From NCBI RefSeq assembly GCF_014651715.1, contig NZ_BMXK01000007.1, positions 62,001-126,000 on the forward strand: DNA of 64,000 bases, given 5' to 3'. The position numbers and the translations under genes were made by a program. A model generated the notes under the pieces. That model saw only the letters and a program-made list of their open reading frames with translations. It was not told the origin of the DNA and searched no databases. Shown in pieces: positions 1 through 9,307 of the stretch; within the stretch, counting starts at the first letter, position 1; the number at the start of each line of letters is the position of its first letter. Source of the DNA: Zhihengliuella salsuginis (lineage in GTDB: Bacteria > Actinomycetota > Actinomycetes > Actinomycetales > Micrococcaceae).

Positions 1-402
1 TGGATAGGTACCGGCGCGTGAGAGGAGCATGCGAAGAGAGTTGGACAGGGCGGTGACGGTGCCGACGGTGGACCGGGAGGTGGCCGTGCTGCGGCGTTGC
101 TGGAGGGCGACGGCCGGCGGCAGGCCGGTGATCTCCTCGACCTTGGGGTTGTGCCCCTGCTGGATGAGGCGCCGCGCGTAGGGGGCGACGGATTCGAAGT
201 ACCTCCGCTGGGCCTCGGCGTAGATCGTACCGAAGGCCAAGGAGGACTTGCCGGATCCGGAAACGCCGGTGAAGGCGACGATGGCGTCACGGGGCACGTC
301 GACATCCACGTCGCGGAGGTTGTTCTCCCGGGCCCCGCGGACGCGGACGAATCCGTCGCTCCCCGCGTCCGGGCCGATGGCCGGTGGCTGCTCGCTCTGC
401 AT
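1..402 (-). CDS. UvrA-like ABC ATPase, N-terminal part (cut by window edge)
   Basis: The first 134 residues of a UvrA-family ATPase are visible; the gene continues beyond base 1. The protein begins MQSEQPP at the ATG ending at 402. Walker A is GVSGSGKSS near residue 49, followed by AFGTIYAEAQRRYFESVAP and then LPPAVALQQRR and STVGTVTALSNSLRML. Housekeeping UvrA usually reads [23 protein letters not shown] and SPAVSIDQK here. The AFGTIYAE and AVALQQRR variants instead match the shorter UvrA paralogues (UvrA2 or drug-resistance-type) common in actinobacteria. UvrA proteins are ATP-driven DNA damage sensors; the paralogues are less well characterised. Family assignment is confident, the paralogue class is inferred. 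Confidence 0.85.
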   Translation of the reverse strand, partial: MQSEQPPAIGPDAGSDGFVRVRGARENNLRDVDVDVPRDAIVAFTGVSGSGKSSLAFGTIYAEAQRRYFESVAPYARRLIQQGHNPKVEEITGLPPAVALQQRRSTATSRSTVGTVTALSNSLRMLLSRAGTYP

Positions 403-457
403 CGGCCCCACTCTACCAACGGCTCGCCCGGATGGGGTTACGGCCGGTGACCGGCCC

Positions 458-910
458 CTAGCCCCGGGCCGGTTCCTCGAGGTACAGCGCGATCGCGCGC
501 TTCATGACGGTCCGGGCGTTGCGGCGGTCCCCCGCGGCGTCGTAGGCGAGCGCGAGCCGGTGCAGGCTGCGCCACGAGCCGGGGTTCGCCTCGGCCTCCT
601 CCCGGTAGGCGACGAACGCCTCGTCGGCGGCCTCCTTCACGATGCGGCCCGACGGCGTGCGCGGCAGATCGTCCTCGGGCAGCAGGTCCTCCTTCTCGAG
701 GATTCGCGCCATCTTCTGCGTGCGGGTGCCGAAGAGCAGCTCGCGGATGAGAATCCAGACACCGATGAGCGGCAGCACGAGGGCCGCGGCGCCGATGACC
801 TTCGCCATCGGCTCCTCCGCTGAGAGGAAGCGCCATGCGCTGCCGAAGGAGGCCCAGAGGTAGAACACGAAGAGGGCGAGGATTCCCCCGACCCAGAATT
901 TGGTCTTCAC
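458..910 (-). CDS. Small membrane protein with TPR-like C-terminus
   Basis: A 150-residue protein of unknown function. It starts at a GTG. Two hydrophobic segments are visible, about residues 7-25 and 40-60, suggesting two membrane helices with a short linker. The rest is a charged soluble region; residues about 110-145 (SWRSLHRLALAYDAAGDRRNARTV) look like a single tetratricopeptide-type helical hairpin. It lies 19 bp downstream of dapB on the same strand, so it is probably cotranscribed. The ribosome binding site is weak. I do not recognise a named family beyond conserved actinobacterial hypothetical. Confidence 0.7.
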   Translation of the reverse strand: MKTKFWVGGILALFVFYLWASFGSAWRFLSAEEPMAKVIGAAALVLPLIGVWILIRELLFGTRTQKMARILEKEDLLPEDDLPRTPSGRIVKEAADEAFVAYREEAEANPGSWRSLHRLALAYDAAGDRRNARTVMKRAIALYLEEPARG

Positions 911-929
911 GATGATCGCCGCCGGCCCC

Positions 930-2140
<1,211 letters not shown>

Positions 2141-2151
<11 letters not shown>

Positions 2152-2638
2152 GTCCACCCTCCAGCTGCTCGCACAGGTGCTCGATGAGCGGCGCGAGCAC
2201 GGTCAGACCGTCCATGACGCCGCGGGGCGAGCCGGGCAGGTTCACGATCAGGGTCTGGCCGGCGATGCCGGCGTACCCGCGGGAGAGCGCGGCGTACGGG
2301 GTCTTCTCCCGGCCGGCCGCGCGGATCGCCTCCATGATCCCCGGGACCTCCCGGTCGAGGAGCGGGTACGTCATCTCCGGCGTCGCGTCGTCCGGGCTGA
2401 GGCCCGTGCCGCCGCTCGTGAAGACCACGCGCGGGCGCAGCGCCAGCAGCGCCTTCAGCCCCGAGCCGACGGGAGCCCCGTCGGGCACGACGACGGGGTT
2501 GACGACGTCGAACCCGTGGTCGTCGAGCCAGTCGCGCAGCACGGGCCCGGTCTCGTCGTCGTAGACGCCTGTGGCCGCGCGCGTCGAGGCGATCAGGATG
2601 GCCGCCTTCCGCGCCGGCCGCGGTTCGCACCCGCTCAT
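2141..2638 (-). CDS. MogA/MoaB-family molybdopterin adenylyltransferase
   Basis: This family binds molybdopterin and adenylates it before MoeA inserts molybdate. The 165-residue protein has the domain core: [21 protein letters not shown] at the N-terminus, [17 protein letters not shown] (the TSGGTG pterin-binding loop) about residue 72, and [13 protein letters not shown] near residue 133. The MoaB and MogA subfamilies cannot be separated reliably by eye, so no symbol is given. The start is preceded by GGAGG with a 7-base spacer inside the end of moaC, and the two genes overlap by 4 bp (ATGA). Confidence 0.92.
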
Positions 2639-3153
2639 GCCCGCGCCTCCCAGTCCCCGGACTTGCCGCCGGACTTCGCCAGCACCCGCGTGGATTCGAT
2701 GACGGCGTGTTTGTCGACCGCCTTGATCATGTCGTACACGGTCAATGCGGCGATGCTGGCCGCCGTCAGCGCCTCCATCTCGACCCCGGTCACCCCGCGG
2801 GTCTTGACCATCGCCTCGACGGCGATGACGGCGTCGTCGCCCTCGAATGCCGGCGCGAAGTCCACCGTGACCTTGGAGATCGGCAGCGGGTGGCAGAGCG
2901 GGACGAGCTCGGGGGTCTTCTTGGCGGCCATGATGCCGGCGACGCGGGCCACGGCGAGGGCGTCCCCCTTGGGCAGGGAGCCGTCGGCGAGCATCGCGAC
3001 GACGTCGGCCCGGGTGCGCACGAGCGCCCGCGCCGTGGCGACGCGGGTGGTCTCCGGCTTCTCGGACACGTCGACCATGTGGGCGGTGCCGTCGGCCCGC
3101 ACATGGGTCAGGCCCGCGGGCTCCGGCCCGTCGGGGTGTGCATCGGTGGTCAT
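2635..3153 (-). CDS. moaC: Cyclic pyranopterin monophosphate synthase MoaC
   Basis: MoaC converts the MoaA product (3',8-cyclo-dihydro-GTP) to cyclic pyranopterin monophosphate, the first stable intermediate of molybdenum cofactor synthesis. The 172-residue sequence carries the family blocks [39 protein letters not shown] and [16 protein letters not shown], with the catalytic lysine region [10 protein letters not shown] at the end. It starts at an ATG preceded by GGAG and overlaps moeA by 4 bp. Length is typical. Confidence is high. Confidence 0.95.
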   Translation of the reverse strand: MTTDAHPDGPEPAGLTHVRADGTAHMVDVSEKPETTRVATARALVRTRADVVAMLADGSLPKGDALAVARVAGIMAAKKTPELVPLCHPLPISKVTVDFAPAFEGDDAVIAVEAMVKTRGVTGVEMEALTAASIAALTVYDMIKAVDKHAVIESTRVLAKSGGKSGDWEARA

Positions 3154-4418
3154 TGAATCTCTCCGATCAGGATGGTGCTCAGTCTCGCGCCGGGGTCGGC
3201 GCGCGTGGTCTCGGGGTCTATCAGCGCCAGCGCATTGGCGTCGGCGAGCGGGGCGAGCAGGTGGGATCCGGGCCCGCCGAGCAGCTCGACGGTGCCGTCC
3301 GCCGCGTAGCGCGCGCGGCGCACCTGCAGCTTCCCGGCCGGGCTGTCCGCGGCGCCGGCGAGACGCGCGGTCACGGCCGGGCGCGGGCGCGCCCCGAACC
3401 GCTCGACGAGGACGGGGCGCAGGAACATCTCGAAGCTGACGAACGCGCTCACCGGGTTCCCGGGGAACGCGAGCAGCGGCACCGTCCGTCCGCCGACGTC
3501 GAGCCGGCCGGCGCCCTGGGGCCCGCCGGGCTGCATCGCGACGGAACCGAACTCCACGCTGTGGCCCCCCGCCCCGAGGGCGAGCTTGACGACCTCGTAG
3601 GCGCCCGCGCTGATGCCGCCGCTGGTGAGGATGACCGCCGGGTCGTGGCGGACGACGGCGGCGCGCAGTGCCGCGGCGAAGTCCTCCGGGTCGTCGGTGT
3701 CCACGGTGAGCGTGGCCGCCTCCCAGCCGGCCTCGGCCAGGGAGGCGGCGAGGAGGGTCGTGTTCGCGTCGAAGATCTGCCCGGGTCCGAGGTCTCCCCC
3801 GGGCGCCACGACCTCGTCGCCGGTCGCGATCAGCAGGGCCGTGGGCGCGGCGATCACGGGCAGCCGGGCCAGCCCGAGGGCCGCCGCCAGCCCGGCGTGG
3901 CGGGCCGTGATGCGGTCGCCGGCGCGCAGTGCGCGCCCGCCGGCCGGGACGTCGGATCCGGCGCGGCGGACGAACTGGCCGGGCCGCGTCGCCGGCGGGG
4001 CCGGCAGCGCGACGCGGGCGCCGTCGTCGTGCGGCAGGGTCCGGTCGGCGACGAACGGCGGGAAGACGTCGGGGTCGGCCGCCTCCACCGGCACGACCGT
4101 GTCCGCCCCGTCCGGAACGGGCGCGCCGGTCATGATGGGCGCGGCGGTCCCGGGGGCGAGCGGCCCGCCGGGGGCGCCGGCGGCGATCGGGCGGCCGATC
4201 GCCAGCCGTGCACCGTCCAGGTCGGCGGCGCGCACGGCGTACCCGTCCATCTGGGAGTTGTCGAAGACGGGCAGCGGGATCGGGGCGGCCACGTCCGCGG
4301 CGAGCACGCGCCCCAGGGCGTCCGCGAGGGGCGCCTGCCGGGTCGGCACGGGGACCTCGCGCATCAGGTCCGCGACGAGTGCGGCGTGCTCGGCGACGCT
4401 GCGGCGGAAACGGCTCAT
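3150..4418 (-). CDS. moeA: Molybdopterin molybdenumtransferase MoeA
   Basis: MoeA catalyses molybdate insertion into adenylated molybdopterin. The 422-residue protein shows the expected order: N-terminal region with [15 protein letters not shown] near residue 55, a MogA-like domain with [14 protein letters not shown] near residue 265, and the C-terminal part with [21 protein letters not shown]. It starts 4 bp after the end of modB, so modA-modB-moeA-moaC-mog-moaE reads as one operon that couples molybdate uptake to cofactor synthesis. Confidence 0.94.
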   Translation of the reverse strand: MSRFRRSVAEHAALVADLMREVPVPTRQAPLADALGRVLAADVAAPIPLPVFDNSQMDGYAVRAADLDGARLAIGRPIAAGAPGGPLAPGTAAPIMTGAPVPDGADTVVPVEAADPDVFPPFVADRTLPHDDGARVALPAPPATRPGQFVRRAGSDVPAGGRALRAGDRITARHAGLAAALGLARLPVIAAPTALLIATGDEVVAPGGDLGPGQIFDANTTLLAASLAEAGWEAATLTVDTDDPEDFAAALRAAVVRHDPAVILTSGGISAGAYEVVKLALGAGGHSVEFGSVAMQPGGPQGAGRLDVGGRTVPLLAFPGNPVSAFVSFEMFLRPVLVERFGARPRPAVTARLAGAADSPAGKLQVRRARYAADGTVELLGGPGSHLLAPLADANALALIDPETTRADPGARLSTILIGEIQ

Positions 4419-4422
4419 GTAC

Positions 4423-5292
4423 TCATCCTAGGGGCCGCCCGGCGCGCCCGTCCTCCCGCCCGCGGCGCAGCAGGAGGACGGCCAGTGCCGCGGAGCCGAT
4501 GACGAGCAGGTAGAAGCCGATCAGCAGGAGCGCGAGTCCGAGGGCCGCTTCCGGGTCGGAGGAGTTGAACGCGAGCTCGATCTGGAGCGGGATGGTGCGG
4601 GTGGACCCGGCGACGGATCCGGCGAACGTGATCGTGGCGCCGTACTCGCCCAGGGCGCGGGCGAAGGCCAGCAGGGCCCCGAGCACGATGCCGGGTGCCG
4701 CCAGCGGGAACGTGACGTGGCGCAGGATCTGGGCCGCGGAGGCGCCCGAATTGGCGGCGGCCAGTTCGAGGTCGCCGTCGACCCCCTCGAGGCTGGAGAG
4801 CGCGGCGACCGTCAGGAACGGCAGCGCGACGAAGACCTGGACCAGCACCACCGCGGCCGGCGTGTAGGCGACCGACAGCCCCAGCGCCTCGAGCCCCTGG
4901 CCGGCCAGACCCTGCCGGCCCCAGAGGTGGAGCAGGGCCAGGCCCGAGACCACCGGGGAGAGCACCAGCGGGATCACCAGCACGAGCCGCAGCACGGCCA
5001 GCACCGCGGACCGCCACCCGGGCCCGCGCAGCCGGTGCAGCAGCACCGCCAGCGGCAGGCCCAGGAAGAGGCAGATCGCCGTCGAGATGCCGGACGTCGC
5101 CAGGGACAGCACGACGGCATCGCGCGCCGCCGGCGCCGTCAGTGCGCCGACCAGCCGGGACGGGTCGGTCGCCGCGCCCAGGGCGATGACGGGCCCTGCG
5201 AGGGCGGCGACCGCGATCAGCGCGGGGACCCACATCCAGCCGGGGGTGATCGCGCGGATGAGGCGGGGCGACGGCGTCTCGGGGTGGCTCAC
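4423..5292 (-). CDS. modB: Molybdate ABC transporter permease ModB
   Basis: This is the membrane channel of a molybdate importer. The 289-residue protein has about six hydrophobic segments and the permease signature ELAAANSGASAAQILRHVTFPLA, the EAA loop that contacts the ATPase, near residue 195. FARALGEYGATITFAGS is characteristic of ModB/CysT-type permeases. It starts at a GTG that overlaps the modA stop codon (GTGA). A longer in-frame extension upstream overlaps modA and has no family similarity. No ModC ATPase gene follows; the next gene is moeA. Confidence 0.92.
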   Translation of the reverse strand: MSHPETPSPRLIRAITPGWMWVPALIAVAALAGPVIALGAATDPSRLVGALTAPAARDAVVLSLATSGISTAICLFLGLPLAVLLHRLRGPGWRSAVLAVLRLVLVIPLVLSPVVSGLALLHLWGRQGLAGQGLEALGLSVAYTPAAVVLVQVFVALPFLTVAALSSLEGVDGDLELAAANSGASAAQILRHVTFPLAAPGIVLGALLAFARALGEYGATITFAGSVAGSTRTIPLQIELAFNSSDPEAALGLALLLIGFYLLVIGSAALAVLLLRRGREDGRAGRPLG

Positions 5293-6047
5293 CCGGCGGC
5301 CCCCTCCCCGAATCCGGCCCCGCGCAGGATCTCCTGCGCCTCGTCGCCGAGCAGCCACTCGCCGAAGCTCCGGGCGGCGTCGCCCTCGCCGACGAGCACG
5401 GGGTACCGGTTGGCGTCGCCGTCCAGCGCGACCGTCTGAAGACTCTCGTCGGTGGCGGCGTCCGTCGCGTAGACGAATCCGGCGTCGGCCTGCCCGCTGG
5501 AGACCTTGGTGAGGACCTGCCGCACGTTGGCCTCGAGCGACGCGTCCGCGACGGCGGCCTGCAGCCCGTGCCTGGCGAGCCAGGCGTCGGCGGCCCGCCC
5601 GCAGGGCACGTCGGGCGCGCACAGCGCGAGGCGCGCCTCGGGCAGCCAGGCGGCGAAGTCGTCGTCCTGCGGCGGCACCTCGCCGGCGACGAGGACCAGC
5701 GCGTTGCTGGCGGCGAAGCCGAAGGACTCGTAGGCGCCCGGGTCCACGAGGGCGTCGGGGGCCCGCTCGTCGGCGGTGACCAGCACGTCGGGGGCCGTTC
5801 CGGCGTTGGCCTGCTGCACCAGCTGGGCCGAGGACCCCAGGGTGATGGTGGGCCGCGCGCCCGGGTGGGACGCCGCGTACGCGTCCGCGAGCCGCGGGGC
5901 GACGTCCGTGAACGACGACGGCGCGGCGAATACCACCGGGTCGGGGCCCGCCGCGCAGCCGGAGGCGGCCAGGGCCAGGGCGCCGAGGGCCGCCAGGGCC
6001 GACCGCCGGCGTGCTCGGGGCGCCGGCCGCCAGGAGAAGAACTGCAT
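5289..6047 (-). CDS. modA: Molybdate-binding lipoprotein ModA
   Basis: ModA captures molybdate outside the membrane and delivers it to ModB. The 252-residue protein begins MQFFSWRPAPRARRRS, followed by a hydrophobic stretch and the lipobox LAASGCAAG with the lipidated cysteine near residue 30. The mature part shows VVFAAPSSFTDVAPRLADAY, GSSAQLVQQANAGTAPDVLVTAD and, later, VSSGQADAGFVYATDA, all typical of the ModA/PstS-like periplasmic fold. The internal ATG at 6047 is chosen because it gives a proper signal peptide; the longer frame reads through non-conserved sequence. It heads the minus-strand molybdenum operon. Confidence 0.93.
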   Translation of the reverse strand: MQFFSWRPAPRARRRSALAALGALALAASGCAAGPDPVVFAAPSSFTDVAPRLADAYAASHPGARPTITLGSSAQLVQQANAGTAPDVLVTADERAPDALVDPGAYESFGFAASNALVLVAGEVPPQDDDFAAWLPEARLALCAPDVPCGRAADAWLARHGLQAAVADASLEANVRQVLTKVSSGQADAGFVYATDAATDESLQTVALDGDANRYPVLVGEGDAARSFGEWLLGDEAQEILRGAGFGEGAAG

Positions 6048-6133
6048 ACCGGCGAGTTTAGCGCCCCGCGGCGGGCATCGTCCCCGGTCACGGGGCCGGG
6101 ACGCCGCCGACCCGAACCGCGGCGACACAGACC

Positions 6134-6163
6134 TTATGCATCGCGCCCTCGGGCGGATACCCT
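6134..6163 (+). promoter_or_regulatory. Candidate moaA promoter, leaderless
   Basis: In the 122-bp gap between divergent modA and moaA there is TTATGC (6134-6139) and TACCCT (6158-6163) with an 18-bp spacer. The moaA ATG begins only 6 bases after the -10-like element and no usable Shine-Dalgarno spacing is present, which would suit a leaderless transcript as is common in actinobacteria. This is motif inspection only. Confidence 0.35.
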
Positions 6164-6169
6164 TGAGGG

Positions 6170-7321
6170 ATGAACGCCTCTGGTTCTCCGGCACGCCGTT
6201 CGCTGCCCATCCGGGCCGTGGACCCGGTCGGCGCGCGCCAAGAACCGGCCCCCGCATCGCCCGCCGGGCCGCGTCCGCCGGAGCTCAGCGAGAAGCAGCA
6301 GGGCCTGGTCGACCGGTTCGGCCGCGTCGCCACCGACCTGCGCATCTCCCTGATCGACAAGTGCAACCTGCGCTGCACCTACTGCATGCCCGCCGACGGC
6401 ATGGCCTGGCTGCCCAAGTCCAAGCTCATGACCGCCGAGGAGGTCCGCCGGATCGTCATGATCGGCGTCCGCGACCTCGGCGTCCGCGAACTCCGGCTGA
6501 CGGGCGGAGAACCGCTCGTGCGCGTCGACCTGGTCGACATCATCGCGGCGATCCGCCAGGACCACCCCGAGCTGCCGATCTCGCTGACGACCAATGCCGT
6601 CGGGCTCGAGAAGAAGGCGGAGGCCCTCGCCGCGGCCGGGCTGAGCCGCATCAACGTCTCGCTGGACACGCTGCACGCGTCCACCTTCAAGGAGCTCGCC
6701 CGCCGCGACCAGCTGAATGCGACGCTGGACGGGGTCGCCGCCGCCCACGCGGCCGGGCTGACGCCGATCAAGATCAACGCCGTGCTCATGCGCGGCGTCA
6801 ACGACCACGAAGCACCGGACCTGTTGGACTGGGCCCTGCAACGCGGCTACGAACTGCGCTTCATCGAGCAGATGCCGCTCGACGCCGACCACGGCTGGCG
6901 CAAGGAGAACATGGTCACCTCCGCCGAGATCCGCGAGTCGCTCGCGAGCCGCTTCACCCTCTCGCCCGACCCGCGCGCCCGCGACGGGGCGCCGGCCGAG
7001 CGCTTCCAGGTCGCCCGGGCCTCAGACCCCGGGCGCGTCGAGGGCATCGTCGGCATCATCGCCTCCGTGACCGAGCCGTTCTGCACCGACTGCCGGCGCA
7101 CCCGCATCACGGCCGAGGGCCGCATCATGGCCTGCTTGTTCTCCCGGAACGAGACCGACCTGCTGGACCTGCTGCGCTCGGACGCCACCGACGAGGACGT
7201 CGCGAACCGCTGGCGCGAGGCCATGTGGGGCAAACCGCGCGCCCACGGCATGGACCACACGGGGCTCGGCGACGACGATTTCGTACAACCCGACCGTTCG
7301 ATGAGCGCCATCGGCGGCTAG
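6170..7321 (+). CDS. moaA: GTP 3',8-cyclase MoaA (radical SAM)
   Basis: MoaA starts molybdenum cofactor synthesis by radical cyclisation of GTP, using two 4Fe-4S clusters. The 383-residue protein carries the radical SAM motif CNLRCTYCM at about residues 64-72, LRLTGGEPLVR near residue 107, and the C-terminal cluster motif CTDCRRTRITAEGRIMACLF near residue 303. It ends MSAIGG, the conserved double-glycine tail needed for activity. The N-terminus has an extra 35-40 residue Pro/Ala-rich stretch before the conserved domain, so a shorter start is possible though none is obvious. moaD follows after 20 bp. Confidence 0.95.
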   Translation: MNASGSPARRSLPIRAVDPVGARQEPAPASPAGPRPPELSEKQQGLVDRFGRVATDLRISLIDKCNLRCTYCMPADGMAWLPKSKLMTAEEVRRIVMIGVRDLGVRELRLTGGEPLVRVDLVDIIAAIRQDHPELPISLTTNAVGLEKKAEALAAAGLSRINVSLDTLHASTFKELARRDQLNATLDGVAAAHAAGLTPIKINAVLMRGVNDHEAPDLLDWALQRGYELRFIEQMPLDADHGWRKENMVTSAEIRESLASRFTLSPDPRARDGAPAERFQVARASDPGRVEGIVGIIASVTEPFCTDCRRTRITAEGRIMACLFSRNETDLLDLLRSDATDEDVANRWREAMWGKPRAHGMDHTGLGDDDFVQPDRSMSAIGG

Positions 7322-7341
7322 AGGCAGGAACCCGTTACCCA

Positions 7342-7629
7342 GTGTTGATCCGCTACTTCGCGGCGGCCGCCGCCGCCGCCGGGCGCACCGAGGAGCACCT
7401 CGATCCGTCCACGCTCGACTCCCTCACGCTCTCCGCCGTTCTGGCACGCCTCGGCGAGAACCACCCGCCCGCCGAGCCCGGACCCGGGCAGTTGCGCCGG
7501 ACGCCGTCACTCGAGCGAGTCCTCTCCCGGTCGACGTTCCTCGTCAACGAGGTCTCCGAACGCGAGCTGACGCGGAGGCTGGCCGCTGACGACGTCGTCG
7601 ACGTCCTGCCTCCCTTCGCGGGCGGCTGA
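7342..7629 (+). CDS. moaD: Molybdopterin synthase sulfur carrier subunit MoaD
   Basis: A 95-residue ubiquitin-like sulfur carrier. It begins at GTG 7342 (VLIRYFAAAAAAAGRTEE) after GAGGCAGGAA, and ends LPPFAGG, the C-terminal Gly-Gly that is thiocarboxylated and inserted into MoaE. Middle residues FLVNEVSERELTRRLAADDVVDV match the family pattern, though the central loop is longer than in the E. coli protein (81 residues). It sits directly behind moaA and its partner moaE is in the divergent operon. The start choice is supported by the ribosome binding site. Confidence 0.88.
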   Translation: MLIRYFAAAAAAAGRTEEHLDPSTLDSLTLSAVLARLGENHPPAEPGPGQLRRTPSLERVLSRSTFLVNEVSERELTRRLAADDVVDVLPPFAGG

Positions 7630-7645
7630 GACCCGGCCCGACGAA

Positions 7646-7686
7646 ACGGCGGCCGCCCCACCGGCACAAGGTGGAACGGCCGCCGT
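7646..7686. terminator. Bidirectional terminator between moaD and alsT
   Basis: A 10-bp perfect stem ACGGCGGCCG (7646-7655) pairs with CGGCCGCCGT (7677-7686); inside it CCACC and GGTGG can pair as well. It lies between two convergent genes, so it can serve both strands. No long T run follows, which is common in GC-rich actinobacteria. Confidence 0.7.
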
Positions 7687-7704
7687 CGTACTGCGGGATC
7701 GGCG

Positions 7705-9201
7705 TCAGGAACCGCCCGCGTGGTGGGACTCGTGGGAGGAGCCGACGCGGTCGCCGGCCTTCCAGTCGTCCCACCCGGGCCGACCCGACATGAAGGCCTC
7801 GACCTCCTCCTTCGAGGCGACCAGCTTCGGGTCGTGTTTCAGGTAGTGCCGCGTCTCCCGGGCGACGAGCCCGGAGAGGATGATCATGCCGATCAGGTTC
7901 GGCACGGCCATGAAGCCGTTCATCGCGTCGGCGAACGTCCAGACGAGCGACAGCGGGACGGTGCAGCCGATGAACACGATGACCGCGAACAGGACGCGGA
8001 ACGGCATGACGCCCTTGCGCCCGACGAGACGGTCGACGTTTCGTTCGCCGTAGTAGGCCCAGCCGAGGATCGTCGAGAACGCGAAGAACACCAGGCCGAG
8101 GGTCACGATCCAGTGGCCCCACTCCCCCGGCAGAGCCGTCGCGAACGCCTCTCCAGTCATCAGGCCGGCGGAGATCTGCTCGCCGGCGGCGTCGGTGGCC
8201 TGCCAGACTCCCGTCGAGATGATGACCAGGCCGGTGCAGGTGACGACGATGATCGTGTCAATGAACGTCTGCGTCATGGACACGAGCCCCTGGCGGACCG
8301 GGTGGGTCGTCTGCGCCGCCGCGGAGGCGATGGCTGCAGAGCCCAGGCCGGACTCGTTGGAGAACAGGCCGCGGGCCACACCGAACTGGACGGCCAGCAT
8401 GATCGCCGACCCGGCGAAGCCGCCGACCGCCGAGGTTCCCGTGAACGCGTCGGTGAAGATCAGGGCGATCGCCGCCGGGACCTCGGAGATGTTGATCAGC
8501 AGGATGACGACGGCGGCAACCACGTAGAGCACGATCATGAACGGTACGACGCCGGCGGTGACGCGGCCGATCGACTTGATCCCGCCGACCAGGACGACGA
8601 GCACGAGCACGGTCAGGACCGCGCCGGTGATCCACGTCGGCACCCCCACCGTGTTCTGCACGTTCTCGGCGATCGCGTTGCCCTGGGTCATGTTGCCGAT
8701 CCCGAAGCAGGCGAGCAGCGCGAAGATCGCGAAGCTGATGGCCAGCACCTTGCCGACCGGTCCTTTGATGCCGTGCTCGAGGTACTGCTGGGGGCCGCCG
8801 GACTTCTCACCCGCGGCATCCGTGCGGCGGAAGCGCACGCCGAGGTAGGCCTCCGTGTACTTCGACGCCATGCCGACCAGGCCCGTGATCCACATCCAGA
8901 AGAGCGCGCCGGGGCCGCCGATGCTCAGGGCGGTGGCGACGCCGACGATGTTGCCGGTGCCCACGGTGGCCGCGAGCGCCGTGGTCAGGGCTTGGAATTG
9001 GGAGATGTCGCCGCTGGCGTCCGGGTCCTTGCGGCGGAGGATGCCCAGGTTGAGCGCGGCGCCCAGTTTGAGGAATTGCAGCCCGCCGAGGCGGATCGTC
9101 AGGTAGAGGCCCGTGCCGAGCAGGAGTGGGATGAGGAAGAACGGGCCCCAGACGAATCCGGAGATCGTTCCCAGCCACTCTTCGATGGCGTCGAAATTCA
9201 T
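7705..9201 (-). CDS. AGCS-family sodium:alanine/glycine symporter
   Basis: A 498-residue integral membrane transporter of the alanine or glycine:cation symporter family, which couples amino acid uptake to sodium. The protein has about eleven hydrophobic segments. Family signatures include GTGNIVGVATALSIGGPGALFWMW near residue 85, FGVARGLFSNESGLGSAAIASAA near residue 285 and AFSTILGWAYYGERN near residue 385. The tail after about residue 460 is hydrophilic and ends in His/Ser-rich sequence. It starts at ATG 9201. The real substrate cannot be read from sequence. It separates the core M16 gene from the molybdenum block. Confidence 0.93.
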   Translation of the reverse strand: MNFDAIEEWLGTISGFVWGPFFLIPLLLGTGLYLTIRLGGLQFLKLGAALNLGILRRKDPDASGDISQFQALTTALAATVGTGNIVGVATALSIGGPGALFWMWITGLVGMASKYTEAYLGVRFRRTDAAGEKSGGPQQYLEHGIKGPVGKVLAISFAIFALLACFGIGNMTQGNAIAENVQNTVGVPTWITGAVLTVLVLVVLVGGIKSIGRVTAGVVPFMIVLYVVAAVVILLINISEVPAAIALIFTDAFTGTSAVGGFAGSAIMLAVQFGVARGLFSNESGLGSAAIASAAAQTTHPVRQGLVSMTQTFIDTIIVVTCTGLVIISTGVWQATDAAGEQISAGLMTGEAFATALPGEWGHWIVTLGLVFFAFSTILGWAYYGERNVDRLVGRKGVMPFRVLFAVIVFIGCTVPLSLVWTFADAMNGFMAVPNLIGMIILSGLVARETRHYLKHDPKLVASKEEVEAFMSGRPGWDDWKAGDRVGSSHESHHAGGS

Positions 9202-9240
9202 GATGCGGATACCTTCTCAATGCTGTGATTCAGCGTGCGG

Positions 9241-9286
9241 TGGTCTACCGGTCGCGACAGTGATGACCGTCACAACCAGTAGACCA
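9241..9286 (-). terminator. Long hairpin, probable terminator of the pnp-M16 operon
   Basis: On the minus strand 18 bases (read from 9286 to 9269) pair with 18 bases (9258 to 9241), allowing three G-U pairs, around a 10-base loop. It lies 22 bp after the stop of the M16 peptidase gene and 40 bp before the alsT start. Either a terminator for the upstream operon or a leader structure for alsT would fit; I prefer terminator because no riboswitch consensus is seen. Confidence 0.6.
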
Positions 9287-9307
9287 TGCTAACCACAAAC
9301 GGAAGGT

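Noticed and set aside
5776-7629. 617-codon plus-strand frame ending with moaD
   Set aside because: Only its last part, from GTG 7342, is the real moaD reading; the rest overlaps moaA in another frame and modA antisense, with Arg/Pro-rich sequence.
9202-9307. Glycine riboswitch before alsT
   Set aside because: No glycine aptamer consensus or tandem aptamer layout in the 106-bp gap; only one long hairpin is present.
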